This document shows positions 6,436-12,243 of a stretch of DNA of 12,243 bases, in pieces. The position numbers were made by a program, and so were the translations under genes. The DNA is from JBHIFE01 sp046760985 (GTDB lineage: Bacteria > Chloroflexota > Dehalococcoidia > Dehalococcoidales > RBG-16-60-22), in the NCBI GenBank assembly GCA_046760985.1, contig JBHIFE010000043.1, positions 1-12,243 of the forward strand, written 5' to 3'. The notes beneath the pieces were generated by a model that did no database searches, was not told where the DNA came from, and saw only the letters and a program-made list of their open reading frames with translations. Positions within the stretch are counted from its first letter, which is position 1; the number at the start of each line of letters is the position of its first letter.

Positions 6436-8330
6436 TGCCGCATCAGTTAGTTTGGCTTGTTTTTCTACTACCACTTTTCTCATTCGTAATAATTTCCCTT
6501 TTCATTAGACCCTTCGTCAAGCCGGAGTCGAAAGTTGCCGGTTATACCCTTATTACGGCACTTTCTGGCTCTGTAGTTCTATCTATTTGGGCACTGATAG
6601 CAGTAATGGCAGCGCCTCACCACGAGCTGCCAGTACCCGATGTTAGCTGGGTGGTTATTGAGGATGGAGTCACCATTAATCTCGGACTGATAATGGATTC
6701 GCTAACGGCAGTGATGCTGGTTGTCGTTAGCGTAGTCAGCCTGATGATACAGATTTACTCTCAGGGTTACATGCACGGCGACCCGGGTTATCACCGCTAC
6801 TATGCCTGGATGTCGTTGTTTACCGCCTCAATGCTGGGGCTAGTCCTAGCTAATAATCTAATTTTCCTATTCGTTTTCTGGGAACTGGTTGGCTTATGCT
6901 CTTATCTCCTTATTGGCTTCTGGTTTCATCGTCCAGCAGCAGCTAATGCGGCGAAAAAGGCTTTTATTGTTACCCGACTTGGCGACTTTGGCTTTCTGAC
7001 GGCAATTTTATTCCTGTTTTTGAACACCGGTACCTTTGATATTACCGAACTACATGGTTTGGCTATTGCCGGCACTCTAGGCGGTACAACCCTTACCTGG
7101 GCAGCTATTGGCATCTTTGCCGGGGCTGTCGGCAAGTCAGCCCAATTCCCGCTCCATGTCTGGCTGCCCGACGCTATGGAGGGTCCAACCCCGGTTAGCG
7201 CCTTAATCCATGCCGCCACCATGGTAGCCGCTGGCGTCTTTTTGGTCGCCCGTATGTTTCCTCTCTTTCAGCATTCGGTAGAGGCATTGACCACGGTAGC
7301 TATCATCGGTGGTTTTACCGCCATTTTTGCCGCCTCTATGGGTCTGGTGATGAACGATATTAAGCGGGTCTTGGCTTATTCTACTATCAGCCAGCTCGGC
7401 TATATGATGCTGGGGCTGGGGGCTGGGGGGGTGGCAATTGGCATCTTCCACCTGTTTAACCACGCCTTCTTTAAGGCACTACTGTTCCTCGGAGCCGGTA
7501 GTGTCAATCACGCCACCGGGACTTTTGATATGCGTCAGATGGGTGGACTGCGTAAGGCAATGCCGTGGACATATGCCACTTTTGTTATTGCCTCACTCAG
7601 TATTGCTGGTATCTGGCCCCTTGCCGGGTTCTGGAGCAAGGATGAGATATTAGCCAGCTCTCTGGCGAGCCAACCCATCTTATTCTATCTAGCCATGATA
7701 ACCGTTTTTATGACTGCCTTTTATATGTTCCGCGCCGTATTTATGACCTTCAGTGGCAAATACCGTGGGGGGAGTCCGGAGGCTCACGCTCACCCCCACG
7801 AATCACCCAAGGTAATGGTAATGCCTATGGTATTTCTGGCTATTCTATCAGTAGTTTCCGGCTTCTGGAATGTTACCGGACACTTTGGTGCCTTTATGGG
7901 TCACGGCGAGACACGTAGCTTTGCCCAAGGCTTTTTTGGCATTTTAACCCATCCCTTACCCTGGATATCATTAATAGTGGCTGGTCTGGGTATTTTATTA
8001 GCCTATGTTATGTATAGTACCAAGCAGGTGTCAGCCGAGCGAATCGGCAGTCTCTTCCGACCACTATACACTGCGTTCTACCGGAAATACTGGTTTGACG
8101 AACTTTATGAAAATATCATCGTGAAGGCAGCCCTACTTAACGGCTTTTTTGCTGGCTTGCAGCAATTTGATGATAAGGGTGTGGACGGGGTGGTAAACGG
8201 AGTGGCTAACGGAGCCATAGCTGGGGGCAGAGCTATCCGCCACGCCCAGACCGGGCAGCTTCAACTCTATGCTCTGTTCATTGGAGTAGGCGTGTTGGCT
8301 ATTATTTTGGTTTTGTATTTCTTTGGTTAA
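6435..8330 (+). CDS. nuoL: NADH-quinone oxidoreductase subunit L (antiporter-like)
   Basis: NuoL/ND5, the distal proton-pumping subunit with the long lateral helix. I chose ATG at 6435 (TGATG overlap with the upstream stop; AAGGA seven bases upstream). A GTG at 6432 would add one residue. The product is 631 residues. The pumping residues are present: Glu150 in FWELVGLCSY, Lys234 in VGKSAQFPLHVWLPDAMEGP, Lys347 in HAFFKALLFL and Lys402 in FWSKDEIL. The C-terminal extension includes a His-rich loop (around AHAHPHESP), then YWFDELYENII, the lateral-helix region and a final anchor helix, so it is a true NuoL rather than a NuoM or Mrp protein. It is followed by a 208-base non-coding spacer, the only large gap in the operon. 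Confidence 0.96.
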   Translation: MPHQLVWLVFLLPLFSFVIISLFIRPFVKPESKVAGYTLITALSGSVVLSIWALIAVMAAPHHELPVPDVSWVVIEDGVTINLGLIMDSLTAVMLVVVSVVSLMIQIYSQGYMHGDPGYHRYYAWMSLFTASMLGLVLANNLIFLFVFWELVGLCSYLLIGFWFHRPAAANAAKKAFIVTRLGDFGFLTAILFLFLNTGTFDITELHGLAIAGTLGGTTLTWAAIGIFAGAVGKSAQFPLHVWLPDAMEGPTPVSALIHAATMVAAGVFLVARMFPLFQHSVEALTTVAIIGGFTAIFAASMGLVMNDIKRVLAYSTISQLGYMMLGLGAGGVAIGIFHLFNHAFFKALLFLGAGSVNHATGTFDMRQMGGLRKAMPWTYATFVIASLSIAGIWPLAGFWSKDEILASSLASQPILFYLAMITVFMTAFYMFRAVFMTFSGKYRGGSPEAHAHPHESPKVMVMPMVFLAILSVVSGFWNVTGHFGAFMGHGETRSFAQGFFGILTHPLPWISLIVAGLGILLAYVMYSTKQVSAERIGSLFRPLYTAFYRKYWFDELYENIIVKAALLNGFFAGLQQFDDKGVDGVVNGVANGAIAGGRAIRHAQTGQLQLYALFIGVGVLAIILVLYFFG

Positions 8331-8370
8331 GGTATGTACCAAGGGAAAGTTTGAAGAGGAAAATATTAGA

Positions 8371-8513
8371 GAGGAGTTAAAGAGGAGCGAAGCCCCTCTT
8401 AAGAAAAATCTTCCCCTTCCCCTTGACAAGGGGATAAAGGGGATGGGCTTACCTAATAAAAGCCTAAGGGGGTGAGGTAGATAAAAAATATCCATAGGAG
8501 CCAGCGTAGCTGG
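8371..8513. repeat. Palindrome-rich, repeat-like element between nuoL and nuoM
   Basis: The 208 bases between nuoL and nuoM hold several dyads. One is a hairpin at 8380-8400 (AAGAGG/CCTCTT, plus an inner GC/GC pair around GAA). A second is a double-block hairpin at 8413-8442, where CCCCTT-CCCCTT pairs with AAGGGG-ATA-AAGGGG around a GAC loop. A third is a short hairpin at 8501-8513 (CCAGC/GCTGG). Purine-rich GAGGA repeats precede them. The C-block and G-block composition differs sharply from the coding sequence. The minus strand is open here and reads a low-complexity Leu/Phe/Ser/Arg peptide, as is common for dispersed repeats misannotated as ORFs. Boundaries are approximate, no target-site duplication was found, and dispersal in the genome cannot be tested from one copy. 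No U-tract follows, so it is not a classical terminator. Confidence 0.6.
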
Positions 8514-8538
8514 ACTTTAAGGGTGAGAGAAACCATTA

Positions 8539-10047
8539 TTGGAGTTAGTACAGTTGACTTTTAATTATCTAACCACCATAATCTTTCTCCCGCTAGTCGG
8601 GGCGATTTTGATTGCATTTATATCTGGGCTATCAGACCGGACAATCAAGCGCATTGCCGCCTTATTTACCTTTATCCCCCTGGTTGCCGCGGTGGGTGTT
8701 TTTTACCGTTTTGATAGGTCTCCAGCAGCAGCCGGGGTAATTCAGTTTGAGGAAAAACTGCCATGGATTGCACCGCTTAATGCTCATTATCATCTGGGAG
8801 TGGACGGACTGAGTTTACCCTTAGTCCTATTGACTGCCTTTCTTGGTTTCCTGGCTGTTCTCATCTCCTGGAAAATTGACCTCAGACCTCGGGAGTATTT
8901 TGCCTGGCTCCTAGTCCTGGAAACAAGCATTATGGGAGTATTTACTTCCCTTGACCTCCTGCTTTTCTTCATCTTCTGGGAAATAGAGGTCATTCCGATG
9001 TATTTCCTAATCTCCATCTGGGGGTCGGGCAGGAAGGAATATTCAGCGATAAAGTACGTTGTTTATACCTTATTTGGTAGTGCTTTTATGCTGGCGGGTA
9101 TCCTCAGCCTGTACTTCACCACCGGCAGTTTAAGCATGGTGGATATTGCCCAAACTGGGCTTGCCCCACTCCGAGCCGCAATTCCGGTAACGGCTATCTT
9201 CTTCCTCCTGTTAATCGGTTTTGCCATTAAGTTACCGGTTATCCCACTTCATACTTGGCTACCTGATGCCCATACTGATGCGCCCACTGCAGCCAGTGTA
9301 ATACTAGCTGGGGTACTGATTAAGATGGGTGGCTACGGAATGATTCGTTTGTGTGTAACCCTCTTCCCCCAGGTAGCCCAAGATTACGCCCTTCTTCTAG
9401 TAGTACTGGCGGTAATCGGTGTGCTCTATGGAGCTGCAGTAACCATGAGACAGAATGACTTTAAGCGGCTAATCGCTTACAGTAGCATCAGCCATATGGG
9501 CTATGTGCTTCTGGGTATCTTTGCCTTGGGTCGGGTAAGTCTGGTAGGAGCTACTTTGCAGATGTTCAGCCACGGTCTCATTACCGGGCTGCTGTTTGCC
9601 ATGGTCGGAGTGGTTATGCACAATACCCATGAGCGTGACCTGCGCAAGCTTGGTGGTCTGTCACGGCAGGTGCCGATTATCGCTGCGGTCTTCTCCATAG
9701 CTGGCTTGGCTTCCTTGGGACTACCTACCACCAGTGGTTTCGCTGCTGAGTTCCTGGTCTTTGTCGGTAGCTTCTCATCCACTGTTGTTCCCGGAATTCA
9801 GGTTTACACTATTCTGGGTGTACTCGGTGTTGTCCTTACCGCCGGCTATATATTATGGATGTTGCAGCGGGCATTCTACGGACCAGTATTGGAGCAATAC
9901 AATGGTACCGCTGATGCCGATATTCTAGAACAAGTATATATGTTTGCCTTCATTGCCGTGATTATGCTGATTGGTATCTATCCGGCAATTCTAACCGATG
10001 TTATTAAGCTCGGCATTTCGCCCATAATGGGCTTACTCGGTGGCTAA
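8539..10047 (+). CDS. nuoM: NADH-quinone oxidoreductase subunit M (antiporter-like)
   Basis: NuoM/ND4 proton-pumping subunit. The 502-residue product has about 14 helices. Key residues are Glu148 in FFIFWEIEVIPMYFLI, Lys231 in GFAIKLPVIPLHTWLPDAHT, Lys262 in LIKMGGYGMIR, His345 in MFSHGLITGLLF and Glu404 in TTSGFAAEFLVF. A Glu at the last position, rather than the Lys of NuoL and NuoN, is typical of NuoM. The start is taken as TTG at 8539, with a GGGTGAGAGA purine stretch about eight bases upstream. A second TTG five codons later (8554) is possible but less well placed. It follows the repeat-like spacer, so unlike the upstream genes it is not coupled to the preceding reading frame. Confidence 0.95.
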   Translation: MELVQLTFNYLTTIIFLPLVGAILIAFISGLSDRTIKRIAALFTFIPLVAAVGVFYRFDRSPAAAGVIQFEEKLPWIAPLNAHYHLGVDGLSLPLVLLTAFLGFLAVLISWKIDLRPREYFAWLLVLETSIMGVFTSLDLLLFFIFWEIEVIPMYFLISIWGSGRKEYSAIKYVVYTLFGSAFMLAGILSLYFTTGSLSMVDIAQTGLAPLRAAIPVTAIFFLLLIGFAIKLPVIPLHTWLPDAHTDAPTAASVILAGVLIKMGGYGMIRLCVTLFPQVAQDYALLLVVLAVIGVLYGAAVTMRQNDFKRLIAYSSISHMGYVLLGIFALGRVSLVGATLQMFSHGLITGLLFAMVGVVMHNTHERDLRKLGGLSRQVPIIAAVFSIAGLASLGLPTTSGFAAEFLVFVGSFSSTVVPGIQVYTILGVLGVVLTAGYILWMLQRAFYGPVLEQYNGTADADILEQVYMFAFIAVIMLIGIYPAILTDVIKLGISPIMGLLGG

Positions 10048-10059
10048 AGGAGTAAAATT

Positions 10060-11520
10060 TTGAATCTAGCGCTGCTTATACCAGAGTTGACCTTAGCTGT
10101 CTTTGCCATAGTAATAATCCTGCTTGATTTATTCATCAAGCAAAAGGGGGTATTAGCCCAGGTCAGCCTATCTGGACTGGTGATAGCCGGTGGCGTCGCT
10201 GTAGCTATGTGGGGATATAGCTTCCCAGCTATCTTCAACAATATGCTGGCAGTGGATAACTTCGCTCTGTTCTTTAAGTTGCTGTTTTTAGGGATTGCTT
10301 TCCTAGTTATTCTAACCTCGGTAGATTATGTATCCAAGTTTGCCCGCTTCCAAGGCGAATATTATGCACTCATACTGCTATCTACCCTGGGCATGATGCT
10401 AATGGCAGCTACCGCCGATTTAATCTCTATCTATATTGCTCTGGAGCTGACCAGTATTTCCCTCTATGCCCTAGTTGGTTTTCTTAAAGACCCCAAGTCA
10501 ACTGAAGCCTCACTAAAATACCTGCTACTGGGAGCAATAGCCTCGGCGGTATTGCTCTACGGCATGGCACTAATTTTTGGCTTTACCGGTAAAACCCAAC
10601 TGGGCGAGATTGCTCAGGTCATCCAGGCTATGTCACTGCAAGCTCTACTAGCCAGCCCGGCACTTATCCTGGGTATAGTGTTATTGATAGCCGGTTTCGG
10701 TTTCAAGATTGCGGCGGTCCCCTTCCAGATGTGGGTACCTGATGTTTACGAGGGAGCGCCAACCCCGATAACCGCCTATCTCTCTGTCGCCAGTAAGGCA
10801 GCTGGCTTTGCCATTATTCTGCGTGTTTTCTTCTCCGCCTTTGGACTTCCCGAATGGCTCAGCCTGAACTGGGGGATAATCTTTGCCATACTGGCGGCAA
10901 TTGGCATGACCCTGGGTAATATAGTCGCTATTCCCCAGACTAATATCAAGCGCATGTTAGGTTACTCCAGTATCGCTCAAGCTGGCTATCTCATGGTAGG
11001 ACTAGCCACTATGGGATTTTCTCCAGTTGCCGATATCTTGGGGCGAAGTAGTATCCTCTTCTTCCTAGCCGCCTATGCCCTAACTAATATGGGAGCTTTT
11101 ATTGCCATTATCGCTATCTCCAATAAGCTCAATAGCGACCTCATTGAGGATTATTCTGGCATGGGGAAGCGCGCGCCATTAATGGCTTTAGCCCTGACGT
11201 TATGCCTTATTTCTCTTATTGGCATACCGCCTGCCGCCGGATTTATGGCAAAGTTCTATATCTTCAGTGCTGCCGTGCGGCATAACCTGCTGTGGCTGGT
11301 GATTATCGCCGTGATAAACAGCGTAATCTCCGCCTACTACTATCTCCGCGTGGTTAAGGTAATGTGGCTTGGTGAGGCAGTCTCCAGGGAAAAGGTGCCT
11401 TCGTCAGGAGCACTGCGGTTAGCCCTGTCTCTCTCCTGTCTTGGCGTGTTACTGCTCGGTATTGTCCCCGGCTACATAATGAAGCTAGCCCAGCTCGGGG
11501 CTAGCCTATTCGCTTTCTAA
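10060..11520 (+). CDS. nuoN: NADH-quinone oxidoreductase subunit N (antiporter-like)
   Basis: NuoN/ND2 proton-pumping subunit. The 486-residue product has about 14 helices. Key residues are Glu129 in IALELTSISLYALVGF, Lys216 in GFGFKIAAVPFQMWVPDVYE, Lys246 in SVASKAAGFA and Lys398 in AAGFMAKFYIF, with the NuoN-type GYSSIAQAGYLMVG at 301-314. The start is TTG at 10060, with a strong AAAGGAG at 10046-10052 beginning inside the nuoM stop codon, seven bases from the start. It is the last gene of the operon; the next gene is 209 bases downstream behind hairpins and a separate promoter candidate. The order L-M-N and all charged pumping residues are standard. Confidence 0.96.
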   Translation: MNLALLIPELTLAVFAIVIILLDLFIKQKGVLAQVSLSGLVIAGGVAVAMWGYSFPAIFNNMLAVDNFALFFKLLFLGIAFLVILTSVDYVSKFARFQGEYYALILLSTLGMMLMAATADLISIYIALELTSISLYALVGFLKDPKSTEASLKYLLLGAIASAVLLYGMALIFGFTGKTQLGEIAQVIQAMSLQALLASPALILGIVLLIAGFGFKIAAVPFQMWVPDVYEGAPTPITAYLSVASKAAGFAIILRVFFSAFGLPEWLSLNWGIIFAILAAIGMTLGNIVAIPQTNIKRMLGYSSIAQAGYLMVGLATMGFSPVADILGRSSILFFLAAYALTNMGAFIAIIAISNKLNSDLIEDYSGMGKRAPLMALALTLCLISLIGIPPAAGFMAKFYIFSAAVRHNLLWLVIIAVINSVISAYYYLRVVKVMWLGEAVSREKVPSSGALRLALSLSCLGVLLLGIVPGYIMKLAQLGASLFAF

Positions 11521-11534
11521 CTACCCAGTTAGAA
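11515..11534 (+). terminator. Hairpin at the end of nuoN, possible operon terminator
   Basis: TTCTAACT (11515-11522) and AGTTAGAA (11527-11534) form a perfect 8-bp stem with an ACCC loop. The left arm contains the nuoN stop codon. The stem is A/T-rich, and the T-run (TTTTT) comes about 10 bases after it, not immediately, so intrinsic termination would be weak. Two further small dyads follow (ACCC/GGGT near 11557-11567 and GACTT/AAGTC at 11569-11580). It may instead protect the 3' end of the nuo mRNA. Confidence 0.4.
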
Positions 11535-11661
11535 CTGAAGCAACTTTTTGATAACTACCCCGAGGGTGGACTTTCAAGTCTTCACTACTGTCATCTCTAC
11601 ACCCAAATTAACCAATTATAGGTGATATTACTTATGATGGGCAACGGTCAGCCTTGAATGG

Positions 11662-11669
11662 TGTATAAT
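11662..11669 (+). promoter_or_regulatory. Candidate -10 element for the downstream small genes
   Basis: A perfect TATAAT at 11664-11669, preceded directly by TG, lies 60 bases upstream of the small membrane-protein gene. No convincing -35 is present at 16-18 bases spacing. The rest of the 209-base gap after nuoN (11521-11729) shows only small hairpins and no gene. Confidence 0.35.
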
Positions 11670-11729
11670 GGAGTTAGGGCAGGCATTCTTAGAAACTTTG
11701 CCATATGATAGGGATAAAAGGAGGTAAAA

Positions 11730-11978
11730 ATGCCGATAAATGGATTTTCTGAGTTCCTTCCATTTTTACCCCTGTTGTGGCTGATAATACCTCTAGTCGT
11801 GGTGTGGAGCATGGCGTGGAAGGGGATAGCCTTGTGGAGAGCGGGTAGAAATGGTCACCTTGTCTGGTTCATAGTATTGTTCATAGTTAATACAATGGGC
11901 ATATTGCCGATAATATATATCTTTGCCTTTAGCCGAAAAGGAAATAAAATCTCTGTTCCACAAGGGAATGAGCAATGA
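11730..11978 (+). CDS. Small two-helix membrane protein, DUF5652-like
   Basis: This gene encodes an 82-residue protein with two predicted membrane helices (about residues 8-28 and 44-66). They are separated by a short cytoplasmic loop carrying WKGIALWRAGRNGHLVWF. The second helix contains VNTMGILPIIYIF and is followed by a basic SRKGNK tail. This pattern, WKxxALWxAxRNxxxxWF then NTxGILPIIYxF, matches DUF5652-type small membrane proteins as I recall them; function is unknown. It has the best ribosome-binding site in the window, AAGGAGGT ending five bases before ATG, suggesting strong translation. It is separated from nuoN by 209 bases and a possible terminator, and is probably an independent transcription unit. 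Its stop overlaps the start of the next small ORF (ATGA). Confidence 0.85.
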   Translation: MPINGFSEFLPFLPLLWLIIPLVVVWSMAWKGIALWRAGRNGHLVWFIVLFIVNTMGILPIIYIFAFSRKGNKISVPQGNEQ

Positions 11979-12094
11979 ATAGAACCAAAGGCTTTGTCAA
12001 TTTGAACCGGTTTAAGTCGGGCAGGGCGATAAAACGACTTAAGCAGATTCCAGATAAGTATAAAGGGAAGTGGCAGAGGCGAAATAAGAAATAA
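11975..12094 (+). CDS. Very small basic ORF (39 codons) coupled to the DUF5652-like gene
   Basis: ATG at 11975 overlaps the preceding stop as ATGA, and AAGGGA lies about seven bases upstream. The 39-residue product is strongly basic: Lys and Arg make up over one third, with Asp30-equivalent acidity limited to a single residue. It contains RFKSGRAIKRLKQIPDKYKG and ends WQRRNKK, with no membrane segment or cysteine. The overlap architecture and ribosome-binding sequence argue that it is translated, and the composition would suit nucleic-acid or ribosome binding, which is inference. I do not recognise a family. The alternative is chance read-through of A/G-rich sequence. A hairpin begins at its stop codon. 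Confidence 0.5.
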   Translation: MNRTKGFVNLNRFKSGRAIKRLKQIPDKYKGKWQRRNKK

Positions 12095-12121
12095 GCTGGA
12101 TTTACAGCCTAATCTCAGCTT
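12093..12121 (+). terminator. Hairpin after the small basic ORF, weak terminator candidate
   Basis: AAGCTG-GATT (12093-12102) pairs with AATC-T-CAGCTT (12111-12121) around an 8-base loop, giving a 10-bp stem with one bulged base. It begins within the stop codon of the 39-codon ORF. It is followed by GGGTG with no T-run, so factor-independent termination is doubtful. Confidence 0.3.
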
Positions 12122-12174
12122 GGGTGAAATATCATTGGCACCTAATTTTAATGCATTTTGGGCGTTTGTGCCTA

Positions 12175-12203
12175 TTGACATTGGGCAAAGAATAGTTTAT
12201 CCT
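12175..12203 (+). promoter_or_regulatory. Sigma70-type promoter for the gene starting at 12227
   Basis: A perfect -35 TTGACA (12175-12180), a 17-base spacer and a -10 TATCCT (12198-12203, 4 of 6 consensus) make the best-formed promoter in the window. The start site would be near 12210, giving a leader of about 17 bases with the ribosome-binding sequence GGGAGG inside it. Confidence 0.55.
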
Positions 12204-12226
12204 TCCCGCAAAAAGGGAGGTAAGCA

Positions 12227-12243
12227 ATGCAAGCATACTGTGT
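12227..12243 (+). CDS. Start of a further small gene, probably DUF5679-like (partial)
   Basis: Only the first five codons and part of a sixth are visible: MQAYC followed by GT. They sit behind a strong ribosome-binding sequence (GGGAGGT, ending six bases before the ATG) and a good promoter. The beginning resembles small zinc-ribbon-like DUF5679 proteins, which start MxAYCVKC and are frequent in Chloroflexota as I recall. With so few residues this is a suggestion only. That a gene starts here is better supported than what it encodes. Confidence 0.5.

Noticed and set aside
8423..8459. Possible internal promoter before nuoM (perfect TTGACA at 8423-8428)
   Set aside because: The TTGACA lies inside the CCCCTTGACAAGGGG palindrome, and no -10 like sequence occurs at 16-19 bases spacing. 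The nearest A/T-rich box (TAATAA at 8454) is 25 bases away.
8133..8495. 120-codon open frame on the minus strand covering the nuoL-nuoM spacer
   Set aside because: It overlaps the nuoL 3' end antisense, has low-complexity Leu/Phe/Ser/Arg composition, and is explained by the palindromic repeat-like element. No domain is recognisable.
11855..12181. 108-codon open frame on the minus strand at the right end
   Set aside because: It is antisense to the DUF5652-like gene and the small basic ORF. It lacks a good ribosome-binding site and a recognisable domain, and the plus-strand genes explain the region better.
12202..12220. Hairpin CTTCCC/GGGAGG that could hide the ribosome-binding site of the last gene
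   Set aside because: The left arm overlaps the -10 element, upstream of the predicted transcription start near 12210. It would not be in the transcript from that promoter.
1..12243. CRISPR arrays, tRNA or rRNA genes, transposases, phage or defence genes
   Set aside because: No regularly spaced repeats, no tRNA-like cloverleaf, and no transposase, integrase or defence-related motifs were seen on either strand.

Overview
The window is dominated by a co-directional respiratory operon encoding an 11-subunit complex I (nuoABCDHIJKLMN) on the + strand. The NADH-oxidising module genes nuoE, nuoF and nuoG are absent between nuoD and nuoH and absent elsewhere in the window. This subunit set and order, with small DUF-type proteins nearby, fits an anaerobic or facultative Chloroflexota bacterium, most likely of the Dehalococcoidia type. 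That assignment is inference from gene content recalled from memory; no search was run. Base composition is near balanced, and TTG starts are frequent (nuoA, nuoI, nuoM, nuoN).

Layout. Positions 1-1138 (minus strand) hold the N-terminal 379 codons of a TldD-type metalloprotease whose C-terminus lies off the left edge. A 170-bp divergent spacer follows. It carries a candidate promoter for each direction and a strong interrupted palindrome at 1218-1244 lying between the two -35 elements. From 1309 to 8330 the genes nuoA, B, C, D, H, I, J, K, a small DUF2007-like gene, and nuoL are packed with overlaps or gaps of a few bases, so they are almost certainly co-transcribed and translationally coupled. 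A 208-bp spacer between nuoL and nuoM (8331-8538) interrupts this packing; it holds a G/C-block, hairpin-rich repeat-like element. nuoM and nuoN follow, ending at 11520 with a hairpin that overlaps the nuoN stop codon.

The last 700 bp hold a small two-helix membrane protein (DUF5652-like), a coupled 39-codon very basic ORF, a well-formed promoter, and the first codons of a further small gene (probably DUF5679-like) running off the right edge.

How the genes work together. NuoB, C, D and I form the quinone-reducing connecting arm with clusters N2, N6a and N6b. NuoA, H, J, K, L, M and N form the membrane arm with the proton-pumping antiporter-like subunits. The usual pumping and quinone-site residues are in place. 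With no NADH module encoded here, electrons must enter from another donor (a ferredoxin, or a separately encoded dehydrogenase) at NuoI or NuoB. The window is largely a conserved housekeeping locus. The less ordinary points are the small DUF2007-like gene embedded in the operon, the altered NuoA and NuoB motifs, the palindrome in the divergent promoter region, and the palindromic insert between nuoL and nuoM.
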